A stretch of 64,000 nucleotides of DNA from Cherax quadricarinatus (GCF_038502225.1 NC_091321.1:36500048-36564047), one strand, 5' to 3'. Counted from the stretch's first letter, positions 10,586 to 25,287 are shown. Numbers and translations: made by a program. Notes: generated from the sequence alone by a model not told the origin.

Positions 10586-12512
10586 TAGGGTCATGGTGGT
10601 GGTGTTTAATATTGCAGTGTAGTGGAGGTGTTGGTGAGCAGTGTTGGTGGTGGTGATAATGCTGGAAAAGCAGGTAGGACAGATGGTGGTAGCTGTCCTG
10701 GTAGTGCAAGTAGAACAGATTGTGGTGGTGGTGATGGTAGTAGTGGTGGTGGTAGTTATGGTAATGGTAATGGCAATGGAGGTAGTTGTGGTGGTAGTGC
10801 AGTTAAACAAGGAGTGATGGTGGTAGTACCAGTGGTGGTGATAGTGAAGGTGGTGGTGGTGGTGGTGGAGATGTAGGTCGTAAAGCAGGTAAAACAGATG
10901 GTAGTGGTGGTGGTGGTGGTAGTGCAGGTAGAACAAGTGTTGATGGTGGTAGTAGTGGTAGTGGTGGTGGAGGTAGTGGTGATTGTGGTAGTGGTGGTGA
11001 TTGTGGAAGAGGTGGCGGCAGTGGTGATTGTGGTAGTGGTGGTGGGATTGGTGCTGGTGGTGCAAGTAGAACAGGTGGTGCTGGTTGTTTTAGTGGTTGT
11101 GGTAGAACAGATGGTGGTTATTGTGGCAGTTGTGGTTGTAGTGCAGGTAAAACAGATTGTGGAGGTGATAGTGGTGATAGTAGTGGTGGTGGTAGTGATG
11201 GTGGTAGTGGTTTTGGTGGTAGAGCAGGTGGAACAGGTGGTGGTAGTTCAGGTGGAACAGATGGTGGTGTTGGTGGTGGTGGCAGTGGTGGTGATAGTGG
11301 TAGTGGTGGTGGTGGTGGTAGTGGTAGTAGTGGTGGTGGTAGTGGTAGTGGTGGTAAGGCAGGTAGAACAGGTGATAATGGTGTTGGCAATGCAGGAAGA
11401 AGAGAGGGTGGTGGTGGTGGTGGTGTTGGTAGTGGTGGTAGTGATGGTGGTCGAAGTGGTAGTGGTGGTACTGTAGGTAGAGCAGGTGTTAGCGGTGGTG
11501 GTAGTGCAGTTAGAACAAGTGGTGGTGGTGGTGGTGGTAGTTTTAGTGGTGGTTGTGGTTATAGTGGTGATGGTAGTTGTATTGGTAGTGGTTGTGGTGG
11601 TTTTGGTGGCAGTGGTGGCCGTGGTGGTAGTGATGGTGGTAGTTTTAGTGGTGTTAGTGATGGTAGTTGTAATGGAAGTGCTAGTGGTGGTAGTGATGGT
11701 GGTAGTTTTAGTGGTGTTAGTGATGGTAGTTGTAATGGTAGTGGTGGTGGTGGTGGTGATGGTGGTGGTGGTGATGGTAGTGGTGGTAGTTGTGGTGGTA
11801 GTGATGGTAGTGCTGGTGGGTTTGGTAGTGGTAGTGATGGTAGTGGTGGTGGTGGTTTTCGTGGTGGTGGTGGCGCTAGTGGTAGTGGTGGTGTTGGTGG
11901 CTATGGTGGTGGCGGTGGTGGTAGTGGTGGTAGTGGTTGTGGTAGTGGTGGTGGTAGTGGTGGGGGCGGTGGTGGTATTGGTAGCGGTGGTGGCAGTAGT
12001 GGTGGTGGCAGTAGTGGTGGTGGTGGTGGTGATGGTGGTGGCGTCGGTGGTACAGCAGGTGGAACAGTTTGTTGTGGTGGTGGTGGTGGTAGTTCAGGTA
12101 AAACAGATGGTGGTGATGGTAGTGGTAGTGGTGGTGGTGACAGTGGTAGTGGTGGTGGTGGTAGTAGTGGTAATGGTGATGGTGGTGGTGTTAGTGGTGG
12201 TGGTAGAAGTGGTGGTGGCACTGGTAATAGTGGTGGTGGTAGCGGTGGTGGTGGCACTGGTAGTAGTAGTGTTGGTAGTGGTGGTGGTAGTGGTGGTGGT
12301 GGTGGCACTGGTAGTAGTGGTAGCGGTAGTGGTGGAAGGGCAGGTAGAGCAGGTGGTAATGGTGGTGGAAATGCAGGTAGACCAGGTGGTAATAGTGGTG
12401 GTAATGCAGGTGGAAGAGGCGGTGGTGGTGGTGGTAATGGTGATGGTGGTAGTGGTGGTAGTGGTAGTGGTGGTAGTGCAGGTAGAGCAGGTGTTAGTGG
12501 TGGTGGTGTTGG
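10586..12512. repeat. (GGT)-rich imperfect microsatellite, about 1.9 kb
   Basis: Nearly continuous GGT/AGT triplets on the plus strand, punctuated at irregular intervals by 'gcaggtagaacag'-like strings. The long open frames (poly-Val plus, poly-Pro minus) are repeat artefacts with no start context or domain. The G-rich strand has hundreds of GG pairs spaced by one or a few bases and could form two-tier G-quadruplexes. Confidence 0.95.
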
Positions 12513-12524
12513 TGGTCCTTGAAG

Positions 12525-12795
12525 GATCCTGGGAGGGTCCTCGGATGGTCCTGGGTGGGTCTTGGGTTATCCACCCTGGATAACACGTGGCAGGAGGGTT
12601 ACCACCCTGGATATCCCATGGTAGGGAGGGTCATCCACACTGGGTAACCCGGGGTAAGGAGGGTTATCTACCCAGGATAACCCGGGGTAGGGAGGGTTAA
12701 CCACTCAAAATAACCCCGCGATGAGAGTGTTAGCCACACAGAATAAACCAGGGTAGGGCAGGTTATTCATCTAGGATAAGCCAGGTCAGTGCGTC
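12525..12795. repeat. Degenerate ~32-bp tandem repeat amplified from a SINE 3' end
   Basis: About seven diverged units contain variants of 'gagggttatccaccc' followed by 'ggataacccggggta'. The same sequence occurs once as the 3' end of the SINE at about 1600-1640 ('gagggttagtcacccagga' then 'taaccc'). The array directly joins a SINE body at 12780, so the amplification arose from the SINE tail. Confidence 0.8.
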
Positions 12796-13015
12796 AGCGA
12801 GGAATGTCTGTCTTATTTACAATGTGGTCCTTTAATTTTGTCCCTAGGATGCCTTTCACACCAGTTGATTAACACCCAAGTACCTTTTTACTGCGAGGTG
12901 AACAGAGGCAGCAGATGTAAGGTGACTTGTGCCCAGGTACCAACTTCTAGGTAAACAGTGAAAGCAGGTGTAAGGAGACTAGCACCCAAGTACCTACCTA
13001 CTGCTAGGAACCTGT
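12780..13015 (-). mobile_element. SINE copy (same family as 1596-1862), partial
   Basis: 'cagtgcgtcagcgaggaatg', 'aggatgcctttcacaccagt' and 'tgattaacacccaagtacc' match the SINE at 1596-1862. A second partial copy of the 'acacccaagtacctac' segment follows at about 12925-13010, suggesting local duplication. The tRNA-like head is missing. Confidence 0.7.
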
Positions 13016-13194
13016 CAATAAATTCTCCATATATAAAAAAAATGTCAAACACAAACATCTCAACAAGGTTGAAAATAATTCTTGTGAGACCGTCATCTTA
13101 AAAAGTCAAACGTTATCATCATTTAGATGGAGCTATCTCTCGGATTTACAAAGGTGTGGTGTGAATACATTAGTCCCTGCACGTCTCATGAAAA

Positions 13195-13420
13195 AAAGAG
13201 AGAAAACGGCACCTACAACACAGAAAACGTGCGTACCCAACACAGAAAGCGGCTCCCACTACACAAAATGGCTCCCAGAACACAGAAAACGAGCTTTCTC
13301 AATACAGAAAAAAACTGCTGTCACAACATAGAAAACGGCTCCCACAACACAGAATACGGCTCCTACAACAGAGAAAATTACTCCCACATCACAGAAATGT
13401 GTTTCCTTATTTATAAACCT
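13195..13420. repeat. Degenerate ~24-bp repeat ('ctcccacaacacagaaaacg')
   Basis: About nine irregular units of 21-27 bp contain variants of 'acaacacagaaaacggctcc'. An open frame on the plus strand (13127-13537) crosses them. Its protein has no recognisable domain and its length is explained by the low-complexity repeat, so I do not call a gene. Confidence 0.7.
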
Positions 13421-13502
13421 AGTTACATTTTCTCTGATATCTTAACACTGATGTCGGGACTTTCAAAACCAAAGATATTGTGTTTACACCGACTTTGGTA
13501 TA

Positions 13503-14850
13503 TATGTCGTCCCAAATGGGTAAAATTGGTCAATTAGCAAGAACTCATTTAAAATTAAGACCTTTGTAAAATTTTCCCTTATTCGTTTAAAGATACATAT
13601 TTTTTTTTTCATTTATGTTGCAAAAATTAATTCTTTTGCATCAGAAGAACCTTAGACAACTTACCTAACCTTATTATAACAAGCGAAATTTAATTTAACC
13701 TAATTCAACTAAATAAATTTAAGATAAGTTTACAATAATATAATAATAAACGAACACAATGAAATACAGTAGATCCTCATAATAGACTGCAGTTACGTTC
13801 TGAATATACTGTTAGATAAATCTTTGTTATATAAAGTGAATAATTTATTCCTCATCCTCAACTGACATAGACAAAGATTTAAGCTATAGATCATATCTTC
13901 CTTTGTGGATTACACCCAAATTGCTATGAGAGTGACGTCCATCGAAGACACCACTAGACTCCAAGCGAACATCAACCAAATTTTCAATTGGGTCACTCAA
14001 AACAATATGAAGTTTAATAAGAGAAATTTCAACTACTCGGATATGGAAAACTTGAGGAAATTAAAACTCTATCAGGGTATACAACAAATTCTAATATTTC
14101 TAATATCTCGTGGCTGGAATACTGCTTTACACTAACTGCCCCCTTCAAGGCAAGCGAAATTACTGATCTGGAGAGTGTACAAATTACTTTCACGGCACTT
14201 TCGCTGTGAACGGTTAATGTCCCTTGATTTGTATTCCCCGGAATGCAAGCGAGAAAGATACATGAAAATATACACTTGGAAAATCCTAGAGGAATTAGTA
14301 CCTAACTTGCTCTCAAAAATCACTCCCTATGTAAGCAAAAGACTTGGCAGGAGCTGCAACATTCTCCCCAATGAAAAACAGGGGTACCACGAGTACACTG
14401 AGAGACAACACAATAAGTGTCTCGGGACCAAGACTGTTCAACTGCCTCCCAGCATACATAAGGGAGATTACCAGTAGAACCCTGACGGTCTTCAAGAAGG
14501 CACTGGCTAGGCACCTAAAGTCAGTACCTGACCAACCGGGCTATGGTTCGTACGCCAGTTTGCGTGCGGCCTGCAGTAATAACCTAGTTGAACAGACCCT
14601 GATCCACCACGAGGCCTGGTCTCAGACCGAGCCGCGGGGGCGTTGACCCCCGAAACTCTCTGCTGGTATAGGTACATGTTTGTGAGATTTCTCCCCCAAA
14701 AATCCAAACAACTTTTTTATACACATAAGATCTTTCAAAAACAAAAGTGATAATGTTGTTTTTTGTAGCTAAAGAGCACAAATGTAATGGAAATAATGTG
14801 ATTTACCTTAAATTGCAAAAAACTGCAAGTTTTACCTAATTGGCACAACA
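13503..14850 (+). mobile_element. TIR element 'T', copy 1, interrupted by LINE-B debris
   Basis: The left end reads 'tgtcgtcccaaatgggtaaa' followed by 'ttggtcaattagcaagaact', as in the copy at 22441. The right end ('gttttacctaattggcacaa' near 14829-14848) is the inverse of the same terminus. The left half continues through AT-rich sequence ('acttacctaacctta') to about 13870. LINE-B and other sequence separate the halves. The pairing of the two halves into one copy is inference. Confidence 0.5.
13895..14672 (+). mobile_element. LINE-B 3' fragment, degraded
   Basis: Frameshifted segments match the C-terminal third of the 913-residue LINE-B protein encoded at 28730-31471. Examples are LQANINQIFNWVTQNNMKFN at 13960-14020, GPRLFNCLPAYIREITSRTL near 14425-14485 and AWSQTEPRGR at 14610-14643, followed by the shared 3' UTR start 'tgacccccgaaactctctgc'. 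The fragment is diverged and broken, so older than the copy at 28.4 kb. Confidence 0.85.
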
Positions 14851-14867
14851 TATACACATATATTTAT

Positions 14868-16558
<1,691 letters not shown>

Positions 16559-16626
16559 TATGGCAGATGATGAAGCCAGCCAGCCACAAAACAGGGAAAC
16601 AGTGCACCCAACAATGAAAGAGGCAC

Positions 16627-18153
16627 ATGTCAGGTGTGTGGAGAGTTTCGTGCACGCAACAGGGATGGCCGCATTCGTGCACACAATGGTGTGCAGGATC
16701 ACATATGCTCCCAGCAGAGAGCAGCCCACAGCCTCCACAGGCAGATGACAATTCTAATGGCAACCTCCTCACTTGCGATAACCTTCTGTTGGCATTTAAA
16801 TCCATTGCTAGCAGTACCCTATTCCACATCCCTAAAGTGGCTCGCCCATATGCAGCAGGGAAATTCACAGACCTTCTTAAGCAGGTGAATGGAGGTTCCA
16901 CCTACTTAGAAGCCCGAGGCACCATCCAAGCATGGCGCAACCTACTCCTGTTCAGCAATGTCTGTCTTGCAGTTCCTGAGAGACGAGGCAAACTGCTAAC
17001 CACATCAATTATCAAGGCAGTGCGCAACTACCCAAGAACAGATAATTGTGTCCCTCTGCCCCATCATCGCAGGAATCACAGAGGTAGACCCAAGAAAAGT
17101 CCCACTGAAAACGAGAAAATTTGCGCACAGGTTAGCAAAATAATCGAAGGTAACACAGTGGGAGCAATCCGAATAATTACAAGTGACGACACTGTAGCCC
17201 CCAAAGATGAGACCACGGCCCAAGCACTAAGAGACAAGCATCCAACAAGGGACATCATAGCCATCAACAACAACCCTGAGGAAGACCCCAACATTGAACA
17301 AATAATTTTGCCAGAATCGGAAGTCTATAAGGCGATTGTGTCATTTCCAGCAGGATCTGCAGGAGGTTACACTGGAATTCGACCTCAGCACCTCAAAGAG
17401 ATGGTAAATCCAGTACTCGGTGCATCTGCATCAATTCTTCTCACCGAGTTAACAACTTTCGTCAACAACTGCCTGGCTGGGCGAATCCCAGAAGAAATTA
17501 AACCTTTCTTTTTTGGAGCCTCACTATGTGCTTTGAAGAAGAAGGATGGGGGAATCAGACCCATTGCAGTTGGAAACATTCTTCGCCGTCTCGTTGCCAA
17601 AGCAGCAGTAAGAAACATTCGCCTAGAAGCTGCCAGTTTACTCCAGCCACACCAACTGGGCTTTGGGGTCTCTCAAGGCAGTGAAGGTGCAGCTCATGCA
17701 GCAAGGGCCTACATCAGGGACCTACCTGAAGACATGGCCGTAGTCAAACTTGATTTTAGAAATGCCTTTAATATGGTGAAGAGAGACGCTGTCTTGCCAG
17801 CTGTTCGGGATCGGTTCCCCAGTCTTTTACCCTTCATTTCAGCCGGCTACAGCAAACCCACAATTCTTTTGTTTGGAGAACATGAAATTCTCTCATCAGA
17901 GGGTGTTCAGCAGGGTGACCCACTAGCTCCACTTCTCTTCTGCTTGGCAGTAAGAGAACTAACTTCCAGCCTACACAGCGAGCTCAACATCTGGTACCTG
18001 GATGATGGCACTCTGGCAGGTACTGAAGAGTCCCTGGAAGGGGACCTACAACTGGTGAAAACACAGGGAGAAGAAGACTTGGGACTCATCCTCAACCCCT
18101 CCAAGTGTGAAATCATCACAGCGAACCAGGAAATAATCAATGCTGTGCGATGA
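16627..18153 (+). CDS. Reverse transcriptase of the YLDD retroelement (open over 508 codons)
   Basis: The open region encodes an RT: GGIRPIAVGNILRRLVAKA (about residue 310), VVKLDFRNAFNMV (about 370, first catalytic Asp), EGVQQGDPLAPLLFCLAV (about 423) and the catalytic IWYLDDGTLAG (about 455). YLDD rather than F/YADD sets it apart from every other LINE in this window. The first 40 or so codons are probably not authentic, because the zinc finger lies there in another frame. The ORF stops at TGA 18151, and thumb-like sequence continues in other frames. The enzyme would copy element RNA at a nicked target. Probably an inactive but relatively young copy. Confidence 0.75.
   Translation: MSGVWRVSCTQQGWPHSCTQWCAGSHMLPAESSPQPPQADDNSNGNLLTCDNLLLAFKSIASSTLFHIPKVARPYAAGKFTDLLKQVNGGSTYLEARGTIQAWRNLLLFSNVCLAVPERRGKLLTTSIIKAVRNYPRTDNCVPLPHHRRNHRGRPKKSPTENEKICAQVSKIIEGNTVGAIRIITSDDTVAPKDETTAQALRDKHPTRDIIAINNNPEEDPNIEQIILPESEVYKAIVSFPAGSAGGYTGIRPQHLKEMVNPVLGASASILLTELTTFVNNCLAGRIPEEIKPFFFGASLCALKKKDGGIRPIAVGNILRRLVAKAAVRNIRLEAASLLQPHQLGFGVSQGSEGAAHAARAYIRDLPEDMAVVKLDFRNAFNMVKRDAVLPAVRDRFPSLLPFISAGYSKPTILLFGEHEILSSEGVQQGDPLAPLLFCLAVRELTSSLHSELNIWYLDDGTLAGTEESLEGDLQLVKTQGEEDLGLILNPSKCEIITANQEIINAVR
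16630..16720 (+). pseudogene. Putative zinc finger of the RT element (shifted frame)
   Basis: In a frame different from the RT, the sequence encodes CQVCGEFRARNRDGRIRAHN, with a CxxC pair followed by two spaced histidines (RAHNGVQDH). That resembles a C2H2-like finger used for target DNA binding in R2-group elements. A frameshift of one base separates it from the RT frame, which may be a mutation. Confidence 0.4.
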
Positions 18154-19457
18154 ATCCTCCCAGAAATCTCTGGTACCACTCCATCCAACAGTACCCTCTT
18201 GGGAGCACCGCTGGGTCACCAGGCCATTGACACTGTTCTCAAGGACAAACTGAATGACCTGATGATAATGGAGGAGGGAATAAGCGATCTTGATGCCCAT
18301 GATGCTCTGTATCTCCTCACAAGGTGCCTTACTATGCCAAGACTTCCTGAGGTGTACACCCTCTTTTGACAACCCAACACTCGACGAATATGACGCACAC
18401 CTGAGGTCAACCTTTAAGAAGGCACTGAACCTGTCACTAGAGGATCAGCAATGGGATCAGGCAACCCTCCCAGTGCGACTGGGAGGTATAAGGGTGCGCA
18501 AAGCAACGCATGTTGCTTTACCTGCTTTTCTGTCTTCATATTTGGCTTCCAGTACATTAGTCAAGAAAATTGTTCCTGAACGCTTGAGAGACGTGGTAGG
18601 AGCTCAAGACCCCAGGTTTACTGAAGCAGCGATTCGGTGGAACACCCTTACACATTCCTCCAGTAGACCAGCTCCTCCCAAAGAACACAAACAGTCCCAC
18701 TGGGACAAACCGATCATGGAAAAAATCGCCAGCACAGTGCTCTCCAACACCTCAGGAAAGGACAAAGCTCGTTTCCTGGCAGTGAAGGCATCACACTCAG
18801 GAGATTTCCTGTTAACTGTTCCCAATTCCTCCTTGGGCACTCGACTAGACCCACAGGCCATTCGGATTGGTGTTGCTCGTCGCCTAGCCGCCCCCATCCT
18901 CAACGAACAAAGGTAGGGTGCAAGCTGATCAATTCGGACTTCATGGTCTCGTGTGTCACACAGCAGAAGGGAAGTATGCCAGACATGAGGAGGTCAATGA
19001 CATCATAAAGAGAAGCCTCGCCACAGCCCGTTGCCCAGCTAGACGGGAACCCCAAGTGCAGAGGTCTGACGGAAGTCAAAATCGTCCTGATGGAGCCACC
19101 ATGCTACCTTGGAAGGATGAAAATTACATTGCCAGGGACTACACCTGTGCCACCACATTGGCAGATACCTACTTACCATACTCCGTAGTGGAAGGGGGTG
19201 GAGCTGCCAGCCACAGGGAAACCCAGAAGATCCGCAAATATGAGGACCTTCCCTCTTGCTATAACTTCATCCCAATAGGGTCGGAGACCCTTGGAGCAGG
19301 GGGCAAGTGTGCTCTAAAGTTCCTCAAAGAGCACAGGGCGACCAGCTTCCTCTTTCAGAGACTCAGTGTTGCGATCCAGAGAGGAAATGCCTGCAGCATT
19401 CTGGGCACATGGCCCACTGCAGGGAAGCTGGACGAAGTATTAGAGATGCAACTCTGA
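18154..19457 (+). pseudogene. C-terminal half of the YLDD element: thumb and endonuclease-like region
   Basis: At 18290-18916 an open segment carries LPVRLGGIRVRKATHVALPA and continues to LAAPILNEQR. At 18918-19457 another carries FGLHGLVCHTAEGKYARHEE, then RPDGATMLPW (about residue 55), DYTCATTLADTYLP and AIQRGNACSILGTWP. The cluster of Cys/His residues before an R-P-D-G motif and a following conserved Asp fits a PD-(D/E)XK-type nuclease. The nuclease call is inference. The two segments are separated by a frameshift near 18910. Confidence 0.55.
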
Positions 19458-19524
19458 GTTACCTATGTTGTTTTACTTTCTATTGTTTCTTTGTGAATGT
19501 TTTGTCAATGTATTTTGTCTTTAA

Positions 19525-19530
19525 ATAAAA
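19525..19530 (+). terminator. Polyadenylation signal AATAAA of the YLDD element
   Basis: 'tctttaaataaaatatatat' lies about 70 bp after the stop at 19455-19457, as expected for the 3' end of a retroelement transcript. Confidence 0.55.
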
Positions 19531-19679
19531 TATATATTAAATATAGGGGGTGGTAGGAGAAAATTCTCAAACAGCTTCAGGGAGAACCTTGAGTTTTCCC
19601 AGAAGCAAGTTTATTCTTTTCTCTGAGGATGAGGGTCTCCAAGACAGTTCTAGAGGTGGTACCTCCCTATATTATATTA

Positions 19680-20932
<1,253 letters not shown>

Positions 20933-21443
20933 CCAGTCAATGCAGGAGTTTACACTATACCCTGTGGAGGCTGCGACAAGATTTACGTAGGTGAAACAGC
21001 CAGAAACCTCGACACCCGCCTCAATGAACACATTTACGCATGTAGGAACGATAACCTGAACAACGCCAGTGTACAACACCGAAATTCCTCCAGTCATCTC
21101 ATGAAATTCAGAGACGCCCAATTAGTGATCAAAGAAACTAATTTCCGCAGACGTAAGTGCCTCGAATCAGCACTGATCGCTGTTTCGAATACAATTAAAC
21201 AAAACAACGGCAGCTTCACCATCTCCGAAGTCTTAGCAAGAATCCTCCTGAAAACAGTAAACCCTGCCATCACATAGTCTCTCCTGTTATACTACACAAA
21301 GCACAGAGAGTGAACACTGAAACAAGCTGCCTCATTCCAGTTTATATTTGTCCAACCTATTTTTTATGTTACCCAAGTAATAGCTTTTATATCCTTTTAC
21401 TCATGTACGAATTAATTGCTTTACCATATTGTATTACTTTTGT

Positions 21444-21445
<2 letters not shown>

Positions 21446-21497
<52 letters not shown>

Positions 21498-21498
21498 C
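21446..21498. repeat. (ACT)n microsatellite
   Basis: About 17 tandem triplets within the 3' UTR of the Penelope-like fragment. Confidence 0.97.
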
Positions 21499-21580
21499 AC
21501 TAGTGAATATCGAAATGGTACCTCACTAGTATTCACCTCACTCTGAGCCTTTATATACCCTCTGTGTCCATGTATTGTTT

Positions 21581-21626
21581 GTAATGGCTTGATAAAGCTC
21601 CTGGAGAGCGAAACGTTGCCACAATA
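21581..21626 (+). ncRNA. Possible degenerate hammerhead ribozyme motif of the Penelope-like element
   Basis: 'cttgataaagctcctggaga' is followed at once by 'gcgaaacg'. A 4-bp stem gctc/gagc separates a UGAUAA-like box from the GAAAC box, the layout of the hammerhead core known from Penelope-like terminal repeats. Box 1 departs from the CUGAUGA consensus at two positions and helices I and III are not obvious. It may be a decayed ribozyme or chance. Confidence 0.25.
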
Positions 21627-21659
21627 AATGTCACATTAGTTGCACTTGTGTCCTTTTAC

Positions 21660-22831
<1,172 letters not shown>

Positions 22832-22879
22832 TATATATATATGTGTGTATATATATATATATATTTTTTTTTTATTTTT
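22832..22879. repeat. (TA)n and poly-T tract
   Basis: Short TA/TG tract followed by T-rich sequence at the 3' end of inverted LINE-D copy d. Confidence 0.9.
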
Positions 22880-23661
22880 ATTATCACACCGGCCGATTCC
22901 CACCAAGGCAGGGTGGCCCGAAAAAGAAAAACTTTCACCATCATTCACTCCATCACTGTCTTGCCAGAAGGGTGCTTTACACTACAGTTTTTGAACTGCA
23001 ACATTAACACCCCTCCTTCAGAGTGCAGGCACTGTACTTCCCATCTCCAGGACTCAAGTCCGGCCTGCCGGTTTCCCTGAATCCCTTCATAAATGTTACT
23101 TTGCTCACACTCCAACAGCACGTCAAGTATTAAAAACCATTTGTCTCCATTCACTCCTATCAAACACGCTCACGCATGCCTGCTGGAAGTCCAAGCCCCT
23201 CGCACACAAAACCTCCTTTACCCCCTCCCTCCAACCCTTCCTAGGCCGACCCCTACCCCGCCTTCCTTCCACTACAGACTGATACACTCTTGAAGTCATT
23301 CTGTTTCGCTCCATTCTCTCTACATGTCCGAACCACCTCAACAACCCTTCCTCAGCCCTCTGGACAACAGTTTTGGTAATCCCGCACCTCCTCCTAACTT
23401 CCAAACTACGAATTCTCTGCATTATATTCACACCACACATTGCCCTCAGACATGACATCTCCACTGCCTCCAGCCTTCTCCTTGCTGCAACATTCATCAC
23501 CCACGCTTCACACCCATATAAGAGCGTTGGTAAAACTATACTCTCATACATTCCCCTCTTTGCCTCCAAGGACAAAGTTCTTTGTCTCCACAGACTCCTA
23601 AGTGCACCACTCACTCTTTTTCCCTCATCAATTCTATGATTCACCTCATCTTTCATAGACC
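22880..23661 (-). mobile_element. LINE-D copy d: RT C-terminus and 3' UTR
   Basis: Minus strand 23661-23123 is one open frame ([59 protein letters not shown]). The 3' UTR then ends at 22880 in 'gtgataataaaaat'. Few differences from 58042-58870 are seen, so this is a young copy. Its upstream boundary is a (TA)n tract placed inside the coding region. Confidence 0.9.
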
Positions 23662-23665
23662 CATA

Positions 23666-23730
<65 letters not shown>
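23662..23730. repeat. (TA)n microsatellite
   Basis: About 68 bp of TA between LINE-D copy d and TIR element copy 3. Confidence 0.97.
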
Positions 23731-24446
<716 letters not shown>

Positions 24447-24562
24447 ATGAAAAGCTGTAAGCTGGACTCCAAGGTATTGGTCCAGTGTGGTGAGTTTGGT
24501 ATAGCACTGCATACCTTGTTCCAAGGTTCGTAGGTTCGAGTCTCCTTCAGCCAAAGATCAGT

Positions 24563-24565
<3 letters not shown>
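24447..24565 (+). mobile_element. Third SINE copy, inverted, sharing a palindromic junction
   Basis: The sequence is the inverse of the preceding copy minus about 35 bp, joined at the palindrome 'acagcttttcatgaaaagct'. On the plus strand it carries 'tggtatagcactg' and 'ggttcgtaggttcgagtctc', then stops at (TA)n. Confidence 0.75.

Positions 24566-24633
<68 letters not shown>
24565..24633. repeat. (TA)n microsatellite
   Basis: About 68 bp of TA following the inverted SINE. Confidence 0.97.
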
Positions 24634-24638
<5 letters not shown>

Positions 24639-24924
24639 TAACTTGACAACTTGTACAGACAGTGAGGTAGTCGAGTTTTTTGCACTAGTGACAAACTTGT
24701 CAAGACAATAATAGTGAGTGTAGAGGCGGCGAAGGTTAAACTTATTTCCAGGTTTGTTATGGTCACGTTTACACACATACCAAGTTTCAATTTTTGTAAC
24801 GGGATAAAATATTTGTCGTCTGTTGTGTATGACCTTTAGTTTATTTCCTCTGTTGCTACTGTCTGTTGTGTTAGTTTATCGTTATCAAAGGCACTTGTTG
24901 ATAGACACTTGGCCTGTGCTTTGT
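24634..24924. other. Unique sequence, nothing recognised
   Basis: No coding domain, repeat or RNA gene was recognised in this stretch. Confidence 0.5.
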
Positions 24925-25107
24925 GTGTGTTACGTGACTTTCTGTTACGTGACTTGTTACGTGACCTGTTACACGACCTCCTGTTACGTCACCTTCTGTT
25001 ACATGACATTCTGTTACGTGACCTTCTGTTACGTGGCCTTCTGTTACGTGAGATTCTCTCATGTGACCTTCTCTTACGTGACCTTCTCTTACGTGACCTG
25101 TTATGTG
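24925..25107. repeat. ~15-bp repeat 'ttacgtgaccttctg', about 12 irregular units
   Basis: Units of 10-15 bp repeat 'gttacgtgacc' with small changes, giving about ten ACGTG cores in 180 bp. The open frames across it are repeat artefacts. Confidence 0.85.
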
Positions 25108-25283
25108 AACAATTTTGTTGAGAATTTATATTTTTGTAATGAACACAGTTGGTTTCTAAATATATATGTTAAATCATCGGTAACCTTCACACAGTAAACA
25201 GGTTTTATGTCTGCTACGTCCAGCTCTTCACGTACACACTCCAGTGTATACTCAATACATGAGACATGTGCACAAGCTGTGTA

Positions 25284-25287
<4 letters not shown>

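Larger units (their letters stand above)
16559..19545 (+). mobile_element. Non-LTR-type retroelement with YLDD reverse transcriptase and C-terminal RPDG region
   Basis: One coding region, broken into several frames, contains a putative N-terminal zinc finger, a reverse transcriptase and a C-terminal segment with an RPDG motif, then an AATAAA signal at about 19525 and an AT-rich end. RT followed by a C-terminal restriction-like endonuclease is the architecture of R2-group elements (R2, NeSL, Hero, Utopia and relatives). The assignment to that group rests on domain order and the RPDG motif, not on a similarity search. No LTRs, apurinic-type endonuclease or RNase H were seen. Confidence 0.65.
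20933..21655 (+). mobile_element. Penelope-like element 3' fragment with GIY-YIG endonuclease
   Basis: Reading from 20946, the plus strand encodes GVYTIPCGGCDKIYVGETAR followed by NLDTRLNEHI, open to a TAG stop near 21276. This is the GIY-YIG nuclease domain that sits at the C-terminus of Penelope-like retroelements (here VYTI...IYVGET). The 3' UTR contains (ACT)n and then 'cttgataaagctcctggaga' before ending at 21655, where inverted LINE-D sequence starts. Only the C-terminal ~110 codons remain; the reverse transcriptase is missing. The fragment lies between oppositely oriented LINE-D pieces. Confidence 0.85.

Noticed and set aside
10457..11065. His-rich 202-codon open frame on the minus strand
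   Set aside because: Translation of the triplet-rich tract; no metal-binding domain architecture or start context.
10586..12583. Long open frames of poly-Val (plus) and poly-Pro (minus)
   Set aside because: Produced by a (GGT)n triplet repeat without stops; no domain, start context or codon signal.
13127..13537. 136-codon open frame
   Set aside because: Crosses a degenerate ~24-bp repeat and has no recognisable domain.
24823..25197. Cys/Tyr-rich 124-codon open frame
   Set aside because: Generated by the 15-bp 'ttacgtgac' repeat.
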